DNA of 64,000 bases from Prochlorococcus sp. AG-409-F19 (GCA_003215795.1 QCJV01000003.1:46473-110472); one strand, 5' to 3'. Shown: positions 42,130 to 55,220, numbered from the stretch's first letter. Notes: a model not told the origin generated them from the sequence alone. Numbers and translations: made by a program.

Positions 42130-43041
42130 TTGACTAATGCTAATACGCATATTCTTAACTGGAATGGATTAGATGTTGCCTGGCAACAACAAGGAAAGTT
42201 GATGAACTCCCAATTATCAACATTATTAATTCATGGTTTTGGTGCTAACAAAGATCATTGGCGACACAATCAAACTGTCCTTGGAACTGTTAGTCAATGT
42301 TATTCAATAGATTTAATAGGTTTTGGAGAAAGTAGTCAACCAAATTCTTTTATTAATGGGGAAAGAATAAGACCAGATTCCTTTTGTTACAACTTCGATA
42401 ATTGGGGCCAACAAATTGCAGACTTTACAAAATTAGTTATTAAACAACCAGTAATACTAGTTGGAAATTCAATTGGTGGGATTATTGCGCTAAGGGCAGC
42501 AAAGATTCTTGGTTCTAAGTGTAAAGGAGTGATTTTAATAAATTGTGCTCAAAGATTGATGGATGACAAACAACTTTTAAAGCAATCTTTCTTTCAGAAA
42601 AGCTTCAGGCCTGTCTTAAAATTTTTCACTCGGCAAAGATGGCTTAGCAAAAGCCTCTTTAGGAATGCTGCCAAACCTAATTTCATCAAAAAAGTTCTTG
42701 AAAAAGCTTATCCAAGTGGCTCGAATATAGATGAAGAGTTAATTTATATGCTTTATAAGCCAACTTTGGGCTTAGGAGCTCCTGAGGCTTTTCACGGTTT
42801 TATCAATATCTTCAATGACTACTTAGCACCTGATCTAATGAATCAACTTGATGTACCAGTTGATATGATTTGCGGACAAGAAGATCCTTGGGAGCCGATT
42901 GCTGAAGCAAAGCATTGGTTCTCTTATATTAAATGTATTCGATCATTAGAAATAATCCCGAATTCAGGTCATTGTCCTCACGATGAAACCCCTGAATTAG
43001 TTAACCCAATTTTATTAAAACTAATTCAAGAAGCTACATAA
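42130..43041 (+). CDS. Alpha/beta hydrolase (paralog of 10132..11085)
   Basis: LLIHGFGANKDHWRHNQ, SIDLIGFGESSQP, VGNSIGGIIALRAA, NSGHCPHDETPELVNP. TTG start in the ORF track. Confidence 0.9.
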   Translation: MTNANTHILNWNGLDVAWQQQGKLMNSQLSTLLIHGFGANKDHWRHNQTVLGTVSQCYSIDLIGFGESSQPNSFINGERIRPDSFCYNFDNWGQQIADFTKLVIKQPVILVGNSIGGIIALRAAKILGSKCKGVILINCAQRLMDDKQLLKQSFFQKSFRPVLKFFTRQRWLSKSLFRNAAKPNFIKKVLEKAYPSGSNIDEELIYMLYKPTLGLGAPEAFHGFINIFNDYLAPDLMNQLDVPVDMICGQEDPWEPIAEAKHWFSYIKCIRSLEIIPNSGHCPHDETPELVNPILLKLIQEAT

Positions 43042-44066
43042 GCCTCAACAGAATGACTAAATTTCCTCAATCCTTTGAGCCCATCACGTTCAAGGTTCCT
43101 TACTCTATCTCTACTAATTCCCAAAATACGACCGATCCCAGTCAACGTCATAGGGTCTTCACCATTGATCCCATAACGCATTCTTAAAACTCTATTCTGT
43201 AGTTCAGGCAACTTTTGCAAAAGAACTTCTAAGTCTCCTTTCATGCAATCCATTTCAATCTTTTGACTAGGCAAATCACTTTCTGAAGAAAGTAAGTCTA
43301 ACAAAACAGTATCTTCTCCATCACCTACTCTTGATTCCAAACTCACAGGCTGACTAGCCCTAAACATTAATTCCTTAACTTCCTCAATTGGAATATCTAA
43401 ATAAGTTGCCAGTTCTTGCATAGATGGAGTTCTAGCTAACTCTTGGCTCAACTCTCTTTGCCCTTTCTTCAATTTATTAAGAACCTCCGTGATATGAATT
43501 GGCAAGCGAATAATTCGACTTTTTTCCGCAATGGCCCTTGTGATTCCCTGTCGAATCCACCAATAAGCATATGTTGAAAATTTATACCCTCGTGCTGGGT
43601 CAAATTTTTCAACACCTCGAACAAGTCCAATTGTCCCTTCTTGAATTAAATCCAAGAGTTCCATATTCCTCTTTGTATATTTTTTCGCAACGCTGACTAC
43701 TAAGCGCAAATTCGCTGCAACCATTCTCTCTTTCGCACGATTGCCTCTCCGCACTGTCTTCAATAAATCCTCGATCATCATTCCAGCCTCTTTAGCCAAT
43801 TCTTCTTTTGAAAGTTTTTTGCCCTTTGAGCTTTCTATCTCCTGTTCCAACTTTTCAAGATGCATCAAATCTTGGACTTGACGACCTAATGTAATTTCTT
43901 GCTCATTTGTTAAAAGTGGAACCCTACCAATATCTCTTAGGTAAGAACGAACTAAATCAACCTCAGCCAAGGTTTTCTTAGGTGGAGCAATCACTGATGA
44001 TTGGGTGGATGTAATTTGAGGACTTGTCACGATGACAACTCTATTGAGTTTTGTAAAGAATATCAT
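43026..44066 (-). CDS. RNA polymerase sigma factor, sigma-70 family (group 2-like)
   Basis: AANLRLVVSVAKKYTKRNMELLDLIQEGTIGLVRGVEKFDPARGYKFSTYAYWWIRQGITRAI and DPMTLTGIGRILGISRDRVRNLERDGLKGLR; first residues probably untranslated. Confidence 0.95.
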   Translation of the reverse strand: MIFFTKLNRVVIVTSPQITSTQSSVIAPPKKTLAEVDLVRSYLRDIGRVPLLTNEQEITLGRQVQDLMHLEKLEQEIESSKGKKLSKEELAKEAGMMIEDLLKTVRRGNRAKERMVAANLRLVVSVAKKYTKRNMELLDLIQEGTIGLVRGVEKFDPARGYKFSTYAYWWIRQGITRAIAEKSRIIRLPIHITEVLNKLKKGQRELSQELARTPSMQELATYLDIPIEEVKELMFRASQPVSLESRVGDGEDTVLLDLLSSESDLPSQKIEMDCMKGDLEVLLQKLPELQNRVLRMRYGINGEDPMTLTGIGRILGISRDRVRNLERDGLKGLRKFSHSVEAYVAS

Positions 44067-44130
44067 TAAGAACTGTAAAATACGAAAAACTTCTTGATTC
44101 TCTCAGATTTAGGTTTAAATACTTGACCAG

Positions 44131-45573
44131 TCAACTTCCTATTCGTGTCAATAACCAGGAAGCTGTTGCAAAATAAATCCAAACACCTGCAACATCAGTT
44201 GCTGTAGTAATAAACGGAGCTGACATCAACGCTGGGTCTAAACCCATTCTCTGAAACAATAATGGAAGAGTGGCTCCTGCCGTTGCGGCAAGGGTTGTTA
44301 TAGCAAGAAGACTTATGCCCACAGCAGTTCCTACTAAAACACCTTCATCGCCGTGCCCAAGCCAGAGTGCACAAGGAACAACAAACAAAAGCATCAATAA
44401 GCCAAGCAAAGCACCGGCAATGGCTTCCCGAAAAACAGCTTTAGTAAGCCCTAGCGCCTGAATTCTCTGAGTACTCAAACCCCTAATAACAACCGTTGAA
44501 CTCTGGGCACCAACATTGCCTCCTGCACCTATCAAAAGGGGAATAAAGGCTGCCAATAACACAATTTGACTTGTAATAGTCTCATTAGTTGCAATAACTT
44601 TGGCAGTCAATCCATTAGCAATAACCAAAACAAACAACCAAACAACTCTCCTACGAGCTACTGAGAACAAATTGCTTTGAAAATAATCATCTTCATCCCC
44701 AGCTTGAATAGCTCCTGCTGCATAAATATCCCGTGTCGCTTCTTGCTCAATGACGTCAATAACATCATCAACGGTAACTATTCCAACCAAACGTTTTTCT
44801 CTATCAACAACTGGGAGAGCCAAAAAATCATACCGTTGTATTGCCCTGGCAACCTCTTCTTGATCAGTATCAGTACGAACATTTACCACCTCTCTAGTCA
44901 TTACATCACCAATTTTTGTTTCTGGGTCAGCAGTTACCAAGTCTCTCAAAGAAAGAATCCCCGTCAAATGTCTCTCTCTATCAGTGACATAAAGGCTATA
45001 AATAGTTTCTGTATAAGGAGCTTGCCGCCTAACAATGTTTAAAGCCTCTAAAGCAGTATGAAATTCCTTTAAATCAATGAACTCATTTGTCATCAACCTT
45101 CCCGCAGTTTCAGCTTCATAGCCCAACATCTGCGCTGTTACACGCCTTTCTTCAGGGCTAAGTTCTGCAAGTAGTCTTCTGACCACTTTCGCAGGCAATT
45201 CGTCAAATAAACTCACCCTGTCATCAGGGGACATCCTTTCAACTAATTCAAGCACTTCCCCAGAACGAAGTCGATCAAGAAGGCTCTGCTGAACAGCAGG
45301 ATCAAGATATTCATAAACTTCTATAGCTTCATTTTTATTTAGAAGCCTAAAAGCCAATGCTTGCAATATTAACGGTAAGTTCCCTATTGCTTCAGCAATA
45401 TCAACTGGCTGCACAGGCTCAAGCAAGATTTTTACACCGTCATAGTTGCCAGCAGACAACATAGTTTCTAATTGCTGAGTTACTAGCTCAGCAACTAGAG
45501 GACCATTGACCGATGATTCACCATCAAGAGATGCAACTATCCCTTCATTCATTGGCGCACCAAAAGGGTTCAA
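44131..45573 (-). CDS. mgtE: Mg2+ transporter MgtE
   Basis: N-terminal MgtE domain, CBS pair (GDVMTREVVNVRTDTDQEEVARAIQRYDFLALPVVD), C-terminal TM domain GAGGNVGAQSSTVVIRGL. Confidence 0.95.
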   Translation of the reverse strand: MNPFGAPMNEGIVASLDGESSVNGPLVAELVTQQLETMLSAGNYDGVKILLEPVQPVDIAEAIGNLPLILQALAFRLLNKNEAIEVYEYLDPAVQQSLLDRLRSGEVLELVERMSPDDRVSLFDELPAKVVRRLLAELSPEERRVTAQMLGYEAETAGRLMTNEFIDLKEFHTALEALNIVRRQAPYTETIYSLYVTDRERHLTGILSLRDLVTADPETKIGDVMTREVVNVRTDTDQEEVARAIQRYDFLALPVVDREKRLVGIVTVDDVIDVIEQEATRDIYAAGAIQAGDEDDYFQSNLFSVARRRVVWLFVLVIANGLTAKVIATNETITSQIVLLAAFIPLLIGAGGNVGAQSSTVVIRGLSTQRIQALGLTKAVFREAIAGALLGLLMLLFVVPCALWLGHGDEGVLVGTAVGISLLAITTLAATAGATLPLLFQRMGLDPALMSAPFITTATDVAGVWIYFATASWLLTRIGS

Positions 45574-45584
45574 ACATCCTATGT

Positions 45585-45944
45585 CTATAGAGACGGAAAT
45601 AATTGCTTAATTGTCTTTCCGAGTAAAAAACCTAACGTTAATGACAAAAAGCCCGCAAGCAAAGTTGAACCAATTAATACACTTGCTCGCAATAAGAAGC
45701 CGCCATTAATCAATTCAAATGCATCGACCATCCAGCCGCTAAATGTAGTTAAAGATCCACAAAAGCCTACTATCCAAAAAAAATAAGAACGAGAGTTTAA
45801 TTTAAGGCCAAAAATGATGCCCAAAAGAAAGACTCCTAAGATATTTGCAAAAAAATAATTGTTAAGTTGATAACGCAATAAAGCACCTGGAATTGCACCT
45901 ATGCAAACTAATAAGACTTGATTGCTTACAGATATATCTTTCAA
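45585..45944 (-). CDS. crcB: CrcB/Fluc family fluoride channel subunit (copy 1)
   Basis: CIGAIPGALLRYQLNNYF..GFCGSLTTFSGWMVDAFELINGG. Confidence 0.9.
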   Translation of the reverse strand: MKDISVSNQVLLVCIGAIPGALLRYQLNNYFFANILGVFLLGIIFGLKLNSRSYFFWIVGFCGSLTTFSGWMVDAFELINGGFLLRASVLIGSTLLAGFLSLTLGFLLGKTIKQLFPSL

Positions 45945-45950
45945 AAGCTT

Positions 45951-46346
45951 TTAAAGATTTCCAAAATACTGACCTAAGAAGACAGAAAAAAGAGCTAAGA
46001 AAATAGAACAAGTAACCATCGAAAAAAAATCAATAAATCTATGCTTACGTGAAAAAGTATAAAGCTCAAAAACTAAAGAAGAAAAAGTACTGAAACTCCC
46101 CAAAAAACCAACACATACAAATAAATATAAGGATTGGTTATAAGCAATCAGTTCTGATTTTGATTGAATAGAAAGAAAAAAGCCTAGTAAAAATGTAGCA
46201 ACTGAATTGACTGTTAAGAAACCAGTTAATTTAGATTTAGTATAAAAGGATAATTTATTAGAAATTATCATTCTCAATAAAGCACCTGGAATTGCTCCAA
46301 TTGCAATTAATAAAGAAGATCTATGATTCGCTAAAAAAGTCAACAT
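45951..46346 (-). CDS. crcB: CrcB/Fluc family fluoride channel subunit (copy 2)
   Basis: AIGAIPGALLRMIISNKL..FLTVNSVATFLLGF..GFLGSFSTFSSLVFELYTF. Confidence 0.9.
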   Translation of the reverse strand: MLTFLANHRSSLLIAIGAIPGALLRMIISNKLSFYTKSKLTGFLTVNSVATFLLGFFLSIQSKSELIAYNQSLYLFVCVGFLGSFSTFSSLVFELYTFSRKHRFIDFFSMVTCSIFLALFSVFLGQYFGNL

Positions 46347-46668
46347 TAATCCATCCTCTACTTGGCTTCAGCCCAGGAGCATGAAACAAACTATTATTAG
46401 AAAGTTGCACTTGAAACCAGCTTGAGCCATCAGGATTATTCCAAAGCCTAATGATCCTAAGACTAGTTCCTATATGTATATTATTATTAGATTCTGCTAA
46501 TTGTGAGGGGAATGGGTATAGATGACAAGAATCTCCTGCAAAACAAATGTCTGTCTCTTTTCTATTAATGAATTCAAATTGTGTTTTACTCGCACCACCG
46601 GCAGGCAAAGCTATCGGAGCAACTAACCCAAGAGATAGTAAACACCCCCAATTAAATAAAGTTCTCAT
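46321..46668 (-). CDS. Secreted/periplasmic SH3-like domain hypothetical protein
   Basis: N-terminal signal peptide MRTLFNWGCLLSLGLVAPIALPAGGA; C-terminal SH3-like pattern GTSLRIIRLWNNPDGSSWFQVQL. Confidence 0.6.
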   Translation of the reverse strand: MRTLFNWGCLLSLGLVAPIALPAGGASKTQFEFINRKETDICFAGDSCHLYPFPSQLAESNNNIHIGTSLRIIRLWNNPDGSSWFQVQLSNNSLFHAPGLKPSRGWINVDFFSES

Positions 46669-46678
46669 ACCTTCCTTA

Positions 46679-48685
<2,007 letters not shown>

Positions 48686-48812
48686 TTACAAAATTCATCT
48701 AACAGAAACCTTAACCTGGCAATTTCAATTTACCACTGGGAACTAAGAATGACTTAAAAGAAATTGCTAACAAAACAAAAGTTCTTCCCAACCGAATTTT
48801 TTCAGCTTCTTT

Positions 48813-49733
48813 TTGAAAGTATTTATGCAAACATCTAAACCAGTTGTAATTGTTTTACTTGGCCCAACAGCAAGCGGAAAAACTGATCTTGGTATTGAAA
48901 TAGCTAAGAGAATCAATGTAGGGATACACAATATTGATTCTCGACAATTATATAAAGGAATGAATATAGGCACAGCTAAGCCAACTTTCGAACAACAAGA
49001 ACAAGTCAAGCATTACCTACTTGATCTCAAGGAACCTAATCAGCCAATAACACTACATGACTTCAAAAAAAAAGCAGAAGATAGCCTAGAAAAAACAATA
49101 AAAGAAAAAAATATTGGCTTCCTAGTTGGAGGGAGTGGTCTATATTTAAAAGCTATTACCAGTGGTCTAAGGCCCCCAGAAGTCCCTCCTCAAAGAAAGT
49201 TACGGGAAGAGCTCAACCAAATTGGGCAAGCAGAATGTTATCAAATACTTGAAAAATGCGATCCAACAACATGGAAAAAAATTGGACAGCGAGATTCTAT
49301 TAGAACCATCAGAGCACTAGAAGTGTTTTATGCAACTGGAAAAAGCATTAGCTCTCTTCAATCCTTTCAAACACCTCAATGGAAGCTAATAGAGCTTGGA
49401 CTAGATCCCATCAATCTACATAAGAGGATTGAAATGAGAACAAAAAAATTATTTGAGAATGGTCTCATTGAAGAAACACAACAGCTAATTAGTAAATATG
49501 GGGAAGAGCTATCTTTACTACAGACCATTGGTTATAAAGAGTCACTTAAAGTGATCCAAGGAAATTACTGTTTAGACGAAGCCCTAGAATCCACAACCCT
49601 AAGAACCATTCAATTTGCCAAAAAACAAAGGACTTGGTTTAGAAGGCAACATAATCCAAAATGGCTAAATGAAAAAAACTCACTAGATGAAGCTCTCTCT
49701 TTGATCCAAAACGTTATAGGGTTAAGGAAGTAG
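48813..49733 (+). CDS. miaA: tRNA dimethylallyltransferase
   Basis: VIVLLGPTASGKTDLGIEIAKRINVGIHNIDSRQLYKGMNIGTAKP, VGGSGLYLKAITSGL, QRTWFRRQ. Confidence 0.97.
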   Translation: MKVFMQTSKPVVIVLLGPTASGKTDLGIEIAKRINVGIHNIDSRQLYKGMNIGTAKPTFEQQEQVKHYLLDLKEPNQPITLHDFKKKAEDSLEKTIKEKNIGFLVGGSGLYLKAITSGLRPPEVPPQRKLREELNQIGQAECYQILEKCDPTTWKKIGQRDSIRTIRALEVFYATGKSISSLQSFQTPQWKLIELGLDPINLHKRIEMRTKKLFENGLIEETQQLISKYGEELSLLQTIGYKESLKVIQGNYCLDEALESTTLRTIQFAKKQRTWFRRQHNPKWLNEKNSLDEALSLIQNVIGLRK

Positions 49734-49789
49734 ATTTAGAATTGGTGTCCTACCTCTCTAAGTTCTGCTTTATAACCTCAACACACTGA

Positions 49790-50395
49790 ATGCCACCACG
49801 TCCCCGGTTTGATCGACGCGCTCCTGTAAGAGAGCTTCCAAACATTAACGAACGTATCAAATATCCCAAGCTAAGGGTAGTTGATTCTGATGGAGCACAA
49901 CTTGGAGTAATCACTCGTGAAGAAGCATTAGAAGTAGCTCAAGCAAGAGAGCTTGATCTGGTTTTAGTAAGTGAAAAGGCAGACCCTCCAGTTTGCAGAA
50001 TAATGAATTATGGAAAATTCAAATTTGAACAAGAAAAGAAAGCAAAGGAAGCTAAGAAAAAATCCCATCAAACCGAAGTCAAAGAAGTGAAAATGCGATA
50101 TAAGATTGACCAACATGATTATCAAGTTCGTATTGGGCAAGCAACACGTTTCTTAAAAGCAGGGGATAAAGTGAAATGCACAGTTATTTTTAGAGGCAGA
50201 GAGATACAACATACGAACCTTGCAGAATCATTGCTTGCTCGAATGGCCAAAGACTTAGAAGAGCAAGCAGAAATTCAACAAGCTGCAAAAAGAGAAGGGC
50301 GAAATATGATCATGTTCTTAACTCCTCGTAAAACACCTCTTTTAAAAAAAGAAATAGAAGTAAAAACGATCTCAAAGGCAAAAAGAACTATTTAA
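49790..50395 (+). CDS. infC: Translation initiation factor IF-3
   Basis: [65 protein letters not shown]. Confidence 0.98.
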   Translation: MPPRPRFDRRAPVRELPNINERIKYPKLRVVDSDGAQLGVITREEALEVAQARELDLVLVSEKADPPVCRIMNYGKFKFEQEKKAKEAKKKSHQTEVKEVKMRYKIDQHDYQVRIGQATRFLKAGDKVKCTVIFRGREIQHTNLAESLLARMAKDLEEQAEIQQAAKREGRNMIMFLTPRKTPLLKKEIEVKTISKAKRTI

Positions 50396-50540
50396 ATAAT
50401 TCAGAAAATCATCGTTCATTAAAATCTTTTTTTTAAGCAAGGCATTAGTCAAGCCTGTCACATAAGCTTGGGACAAACAAATAATTGTCACCCCATCAAA
50501 TAGTCACTATCGTGGTCACATTGAAACCTGGCATAAAGGC

Positions 50541-51527
50541 GTGAAGTTCCATATACAGCAGGAGAGTGATATCCCTGCATCAACTCAACTTTATAACCAA
50601 ATCTGTTTTGCCATTGCAGCAAGGCATTTCCCACCAAGCCATAGGCTTCCAAGCACGCGGCAACTGGCAATGCAGACAGGTTTACACAGAAATACAATCA
50701 GCAAGGTTTATCGCCAATTAGAAACGGATGGAGTAGTTGAAGCAATAGCTGGGTCAGGCATTTATGTCCGAAATCAACAAAAAAAACGTGAGTCACAAAC
50801 TCCGAGCAACTTCAGAAGAAAAGAGATCACAGATTTAGATAACGAAGTGAGAAAAAGTGTAGATGAACTATTAAATGCTGGCTGCACTCTTCAACAAACA
50901 CGAGAGTTATTTATTAAAGAGATTGACTGGAGGCTTCGATGCGGAGCACGCGTCTTGGTAAGTACTCCTAGAGAAGATCTAGGTGCATCAATGTTAATTG
51001 CCGAAGAGCTTGAACCAAACCTTGATGTACCAGTTGAAGTAGTCCCTATGGAAGAACTTGAAGGAGTTTTGGAAAGCTCGAATATTGGCACCGTTGTGAC
51101 TAGTCGATATTTCTTGCAACCCCTAGAAGAAGTTGCGAAAAAGCATCGAGTTAGGGCCATTGCAGTTGACCTGAGTGATTTCAGTAAAGAGCTTTCAATG
51201 CTTAAAGAATTACGTCCTGGTAGTTGCGTTGGGATAGTTAGCATTAGCCCAGGCATCCTAAGAGCAGCTGAAGTTATATTGCACAGCATGAGGGGTAACG
51301 AGTTATTACTGATGACTGCCAATCCTGATATAGGAAGTCGCTTGCTAGCACTATTAAGAGCAGCGAATTATGTTTTATGTGATAGTCCTAGTCTTCCTTT
51401 GGTTGAGCACACCCTACGTCAAAATCGATCCCAACTAATTAGAATGCCTCAAGTACATTGTGCTGAAAAGTACTTGAGCGAATCTACCCTTGAAAGACTG
51501 CAAAAAGAAATCGGTCTCCTTAAATAA
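50541..51527 (+). CDS. GntR-family transcriptional regulator with non-aminotransferase C-terminal domain
   Basis: HTH region IPASTQLYNQICFAIAARHFPPSHRLPSTRQLAMQTGLHRNTISKVYRQLETDGVVEAIAGSGIYV; GTG start. Confidence 0.88.
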   Translation: MKFHIQQESDIPASTQLYNQICFAIAARHFPPSHRLPSTRQLAMQTGLHRNTISKVYRQLETDGVVEAIAGSGIYVRNQQKKRESQTPSNFRRKEITDLDNEVRKSVDELLNAGCTLQQTRELFIKEIDWRLRCGARVLVSTPREDLGASMLIAEELEPNLDVPVEVVPMEELEGVLESSNIGTVVTSRYFLQPLEEVAKKHRVRAIAVDLSDFSKELSMLKELRPGSCVGIVSISPGILRAAEVILHSMRGNELLLMTANPDIGSRLLALLRAANYVLCDSPSLPLVEHTLRQNRSQLIRMPQVHCAEKYLSESTLERLQKEIGLLK

Positions 51528-51548
51528 CTCATTTATTCCTTTGAGCAA

Positions 51549-52295
51549 ATGCTAAAGGCTTTCTATTCAGACTTAGCAATCATACGTGAAAGAGATCCTG
51601 CAGCAAGAGGTCTTTTGGAGATTCTTCTTTGCTATCCAGGTTTCCAAGCGTTAACCCTTCACCGCATTAGTCATAAACTATGGAGAATTGGCTTGCCTCT
51701 TTTTCCCAGAATATTGAGCCAACTAAATCGATCATTAACTGGAATAGAAATTCATCCTGGTGCTCAAATAGGAAAAGGAGTTTTCATAGACCATGGGATG
51801 GGTGTAGTGATAGGCGAAACTACTGAAATTGGGAATCATTGCCTGCTATATCAAGGTGTAACCCTAGGGGGCACAGGGAAAAGTCATGGCAAAAGACATC
51901 CAACATTATCAGAAAATGTTGTGGTAGGTGCTGGGGCCAAAGTATTAGGAGCAATTACAGTTGGAGCTAACACTAGAATTGGTGCTGGATCAGTTGTAGT
52001 AAGAGATGTAGAAGCCAATAGCACAGTAGTAGGCGTACCTGGGAGAATTATTCATCAAAGTGGTGCTCGTATAAATCCTTTAGCTCATTCAGCACTGCCA
52101 GATGCTGAAGCTACTATAATCAGAAATCTTATGGAAAGAATTGACTCCTTAGAGAGTCAGGTACGCATCTTAAATAGCTGTCTTCAGGAAATTAGACAAG
52201 GTAATATTCCTAAAAAGATCTTCCCTGCAGAAGCGCAGAATCTTAAAGATAGAGAAATTATTGAATTTTTAGGTGATGATTTGCATGAAAATTAA
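51549..52295 (+). CDS. cysE: Serine O-acetyltransferase
   Basis: Hexapeptide-repeat protein GIEIHPGAQIGKGVFIDHGMGVVIGETTEIGNHCLLYQGVTLGGTGKSHGKRHPTL. Confidence 0.97.
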   Translation: MLKAFYSDLAIIRERDPAARGLLEILLCYPGFQALTLHRISHKLWRIGLPLFPRILSQLNRSLTGIEIHPGAQIGKGVFIDHGMGVVIGETTEIGNHCLLYQGVTLGGTGKSHGKRHPTLSENVVVGAGAKVLGAITVGANTRIGAGSVVVRDVEANSTVVGVPGRIIHQSGARINPLAHSALPDAEATIIRNLMERIDSLESQVRILNSCLQEIRQGNIPKKIFPAEAQNLKDREIIEFLGDDLHEN

Positions 52296-52305
52296 ATCAA
52301 ATTTA

Positions 52306-55140
52306 TTATTTATCTGAAGCAGCTGGTTGAAACATAAACATCGAGTAAATAACATTTCTTCTCATATTTGTCATCATTTCAAGAAACATATCATATCCTT
52401 CATTCTTATATTCAATAAGAGGATCTTTTTGGCCATAGCCTCTTAAACCAACCGACTCTCTTAATGCATCCATAGATTGCAAATGTTCACGCCATAAAGT
52501 ATCAATTTGCTGAAGAATGAAGAATCTTTCGGCCTCTCTCATCAGTCCTGGACGCTTCTCTTCAATTTGTGACTCTTTAATATCATAAGCATTGCGCAAT
52601 TGTTCTTGCAAAAATGCCTGGAGTTCATCAATATCCAACCCTTCAAGATCCTTAGGTTGTAAATCATTTAACAAATAAACAAATTCTTGGACTTTACCAA
52701 CTAATTGCTTAAGATCCCACTCTTCTGAAGGCAAATCCGAGTTAACATAAGCATAGACTATTTCCTTCATTGTTCTTTCTCCATAACCTATAACCTGCTT
52801 TTTCAAACCTATTCCTTCTAACACTCTCCGCCTTTCAGAATAAACAGCACGTCTTTGATTATTCATAACCTCATCATATTCAAAAACTTGTTTCCTTATA
52901 TCAAAATAATAAGTCTCTACTTTCTTCTGAGCACTTTCAAGAGAACGCGTAAGCATACCAGATTCAATTGGCATATCTTCATCGACTCTAAAAGCATTCA
53001 TTAAGGCAGCAACTCTTTCTCCTCCGAATATACGCAGCAAATTATCACCTAAAGATAAAAAGAAGCGAGTACTACCTAGGTCCCCTTGGCGACCAGCTCT
53101 TCCTCTTAGTTGATTATCTACCCTTCGAGATTCATGCCGTTCGGTTCCAATAACATGCAATCCTCCCACTTCACGAACATGAACTTCTTCCTGCTTGACA
53201 ACAACATCGTACTCAGCCTTAACCAATGCAATAGCTGATCTCAATGATTGAATCAAAGAATCATTAGTCGGAGCTTTTTCAGCAGCTGTAGAAATACGAT
53301 CTTCTAATTCTATAGAACTTAATGTCCTATCACCCCATTCTCTAATTAACTCTCGCTCTAAAGAAATAAGAACTTCTTCAGTTTCTTCCGTTAAGACACA
53401 AGGGAAAAGAGTCTCAGCGACACTTTTGTTCTTAGATACATTTGATCTTTTAGGTTTTGATTCATCAATTTCTTGACCAAAGCCAGAAGATGATCCCTTA
53501 GTTCTTTGGAGAGGAACAGGAGGTTTGTGCCCTTCTTCTGGTTTAACTAGCTTTGGTAACAATACCTCTCTAAGTTTTAAGCGTGCCATGTAATCACTAT
53601 TGCCACCAAGAATAATATCTGTTCCGCGACCAGCCATATTCGTTGCAATAGTCACTGCACCGGCTCGTCCAGCCTGAGCAACAATCTCAGCTTCTCTTTC
53701 AACATTTTCTGGTTTTGCATTTAAAAGGTTGTGAGGAACCTGCTGCTCAGAAAGTAAAGCACTTAAAACCTCACTCTTCTCAACACTTGTAGTACCAACT
53801 AAGACAGGTCTGCCCTGCTTATGAATCTCTACTATTTCATTAGCTACAGCTCTCCATTTAGCAACTTCAGTTTTAAAAACTTGATCTACCCAATCCTGTC
53901 TTGAACGTGGTCGATTAGTTGGGATTACAGTTGTTTCAAGCTTATAAGTTTTTTCAAATTCTACTTCTTCGGTTTTAGCAGTACCAGTCATACCTGCAAG
54001 TCGTGGGTATAAAAGAAAGAAATTCTGGTAAGTAATTGAGGCAAGTGTTTGAGTTTCAGGTTGAATGGAGAGTTCTTCTTTTGCTTCTATTGCTTGATGC
54101 TGTCCATCACTCCATCTTCTTCCTGGCATGACACGACCAGTAAATTCATCTACAATCACAGCTTCATCATTTCTAACAATGTAATTGACATCTTTAACAA
54201 ATAATTCTTTAGCCTTTAAAGCATTAGTTATATAATGAGCCCATGGATCTTGTGGATCAAATAGATCATTTACTTTTAATAAATCCTCAGCTTTAGCAAA
54301 GCCTTCATCAGTTAAAGTACATGTTCTTTGCTTTTCATCAACTTCATAATCTCCCTCTGGATCTATACCATCTTTACCCATCTCTGCTGCTCGTATTAAA
54401 GAAGACACAACTTGCGCTGCTTTCTGATATTTCTCCTGGGGACGCTCAACTTGTCCAGAAATAATTAAAGGCGTCCTAGCTTCATCTATCAAAATAGAGT
54501 CAACTTCATCAATGATACAAAATTGAAAATTCCTTTGGACAATTTCGTTGATATCACTAGCCATATTATCTCTTAAATAATCAAAACCAAGTTCAGAGTT
54601 AGTTGCATAAGTGATATCACACTCATAACTTTTACGTCTTTCTAACGGACTCATATCCTGTTGAATTAAGCCCACTGACAATCCTAAAAATCTATGGACT
54701 TGGCCCATCCATTCAGCATCTCTACGAGCCAAGTAATCATTAACAGTAACAACATGCACACCTCGACCTGTAAGAGCATTCAAATAGCTTGGCAATGTTG
54801 CTACCAATGTCTTACCTTCACCAGTTTTCATTTCAGCAATTTGTCCTTCATGCAATACCATTCCACCAATCAATTGGACATCAAAATGGCGCATCCCTAG
54901 AACCCTCTTACTCGCTTCTCTAACAACTGCAAAGGCTTCAGGGAGCAAATCATCCAAGCAATCTTGCAACAAATTCTCAGAAGTTTTTTCCAATCGGGTT
55001 CGAAAATCTACTGTTTTAGATCTCAATTCATCATCAGTTAAAGAGGTGATGTCCTCCTCCAGAAGATTGATATCAGTCAGAATTGGCTGATAGCGCTTCA
55101 GCTTGCGAGCATTTGGATCTCCCAGCAAAAGCTTGAGCAT
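52306..55140 (-). CDS. secA: Preprotein translocase ATPase SecA
   Basis: [99 protein letters not shown]. Confidence 0.98.
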   Translation of the reverse strand: MLKLLLGDPNARKLKRYQPILTDINLLEEDITSLTDDELRSKTVDFRTRLEKTSENLLQDCLDDLLPEAFAVVREASKRVLGMRHFDVQLIGGMVLHEGQIAEMKTGEGKTLVATLPSYLNALTGRGVHVVTVNDYLARRDAEWMGQVHRFLGLSVGLIQQDMSPLERRKSYECDITYATNSELGFDYLRDNMASDINEIVQRNFQFCIIDEVDSILIDEARTPLIISGQVERPQEKYQKAAQVVSSLIRAAEMGKDGIDPEGDYEVDEKQRTCTLTDEGFAKAEDLLKVNDLFDPQDPWAHYITNALKAKELFVKDVNYIVRNDEAVIVDEFTGRVMPGRRWSDGQHQAIEAKEELSIQPETQTLASITYQNFFLLYPRLAGMTGTAKTEEVEFEKTYKLETTVIPTNRPRSRQDWVDQVFKTEVAKWRAVANEIVEIHKQGRPVLVGTTSVEKSEVLSALLSEQQVPHNLLNAKPENVEREAEIVAQAGRAGAVTIATNMAGRGTDIILGGNSDYMARLKLREVLLPKLVKPEEGHKPPVPLQRTKGSSSGFGQEIDESKPKRSNVSKNKSVAETLFPCVLTEETEEVLISLERELIREWGDRTLSSIELEDRISTAAEKAPTNDSLIQSLRSAIALVKAEYDVVVKQEEVHVREVGGLHVIGTERHESRRVDNQLRGRAGRQGDLGSTRFFLSLGDNLLRIFGGERVAALMNAFRVDEDMPIESGMLTRSLESAQKKVETYYFDIRKQVFEYDEVMNNQRRAVYSERRRVLEGIGLKKQVIGYGERTMKEIVYAYVNSDLPSEEWDLKQLVGKVQEFVYLLNDLQPKDLEGLDIDELQAFLQEQLRNAYDIKESQIEEKRPGLMREAERFFILQQIDTLWREHLQSMDALRESVGLRGYGQKDPLIEYKNEGYDMFLEMMTNMRRNVIYSMFMFQPAASDK

Positions 55141-55220
55141 AATAATTACAACAAATACAAAGACCTTTTCAGCCTAACTACCAATAGACCTAGAAGGCAC
55201 TAAAGGATTAAGCGCTATAA

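Noticed and set aside
44677-45042. 121-aa plus-strand ORF antisense to mgtE
   Set aside because: Covers the conserved CBS-domain coding region; Asn/Ser/Ile-rich shadow ORF.
50440-50480. CAAGCCTGTCACATAAGCTTG hairpin after infC as terminator
   Set aside because: Short 5-bp stem and no downstream T-run; not convincing as an intrinsic terminator.
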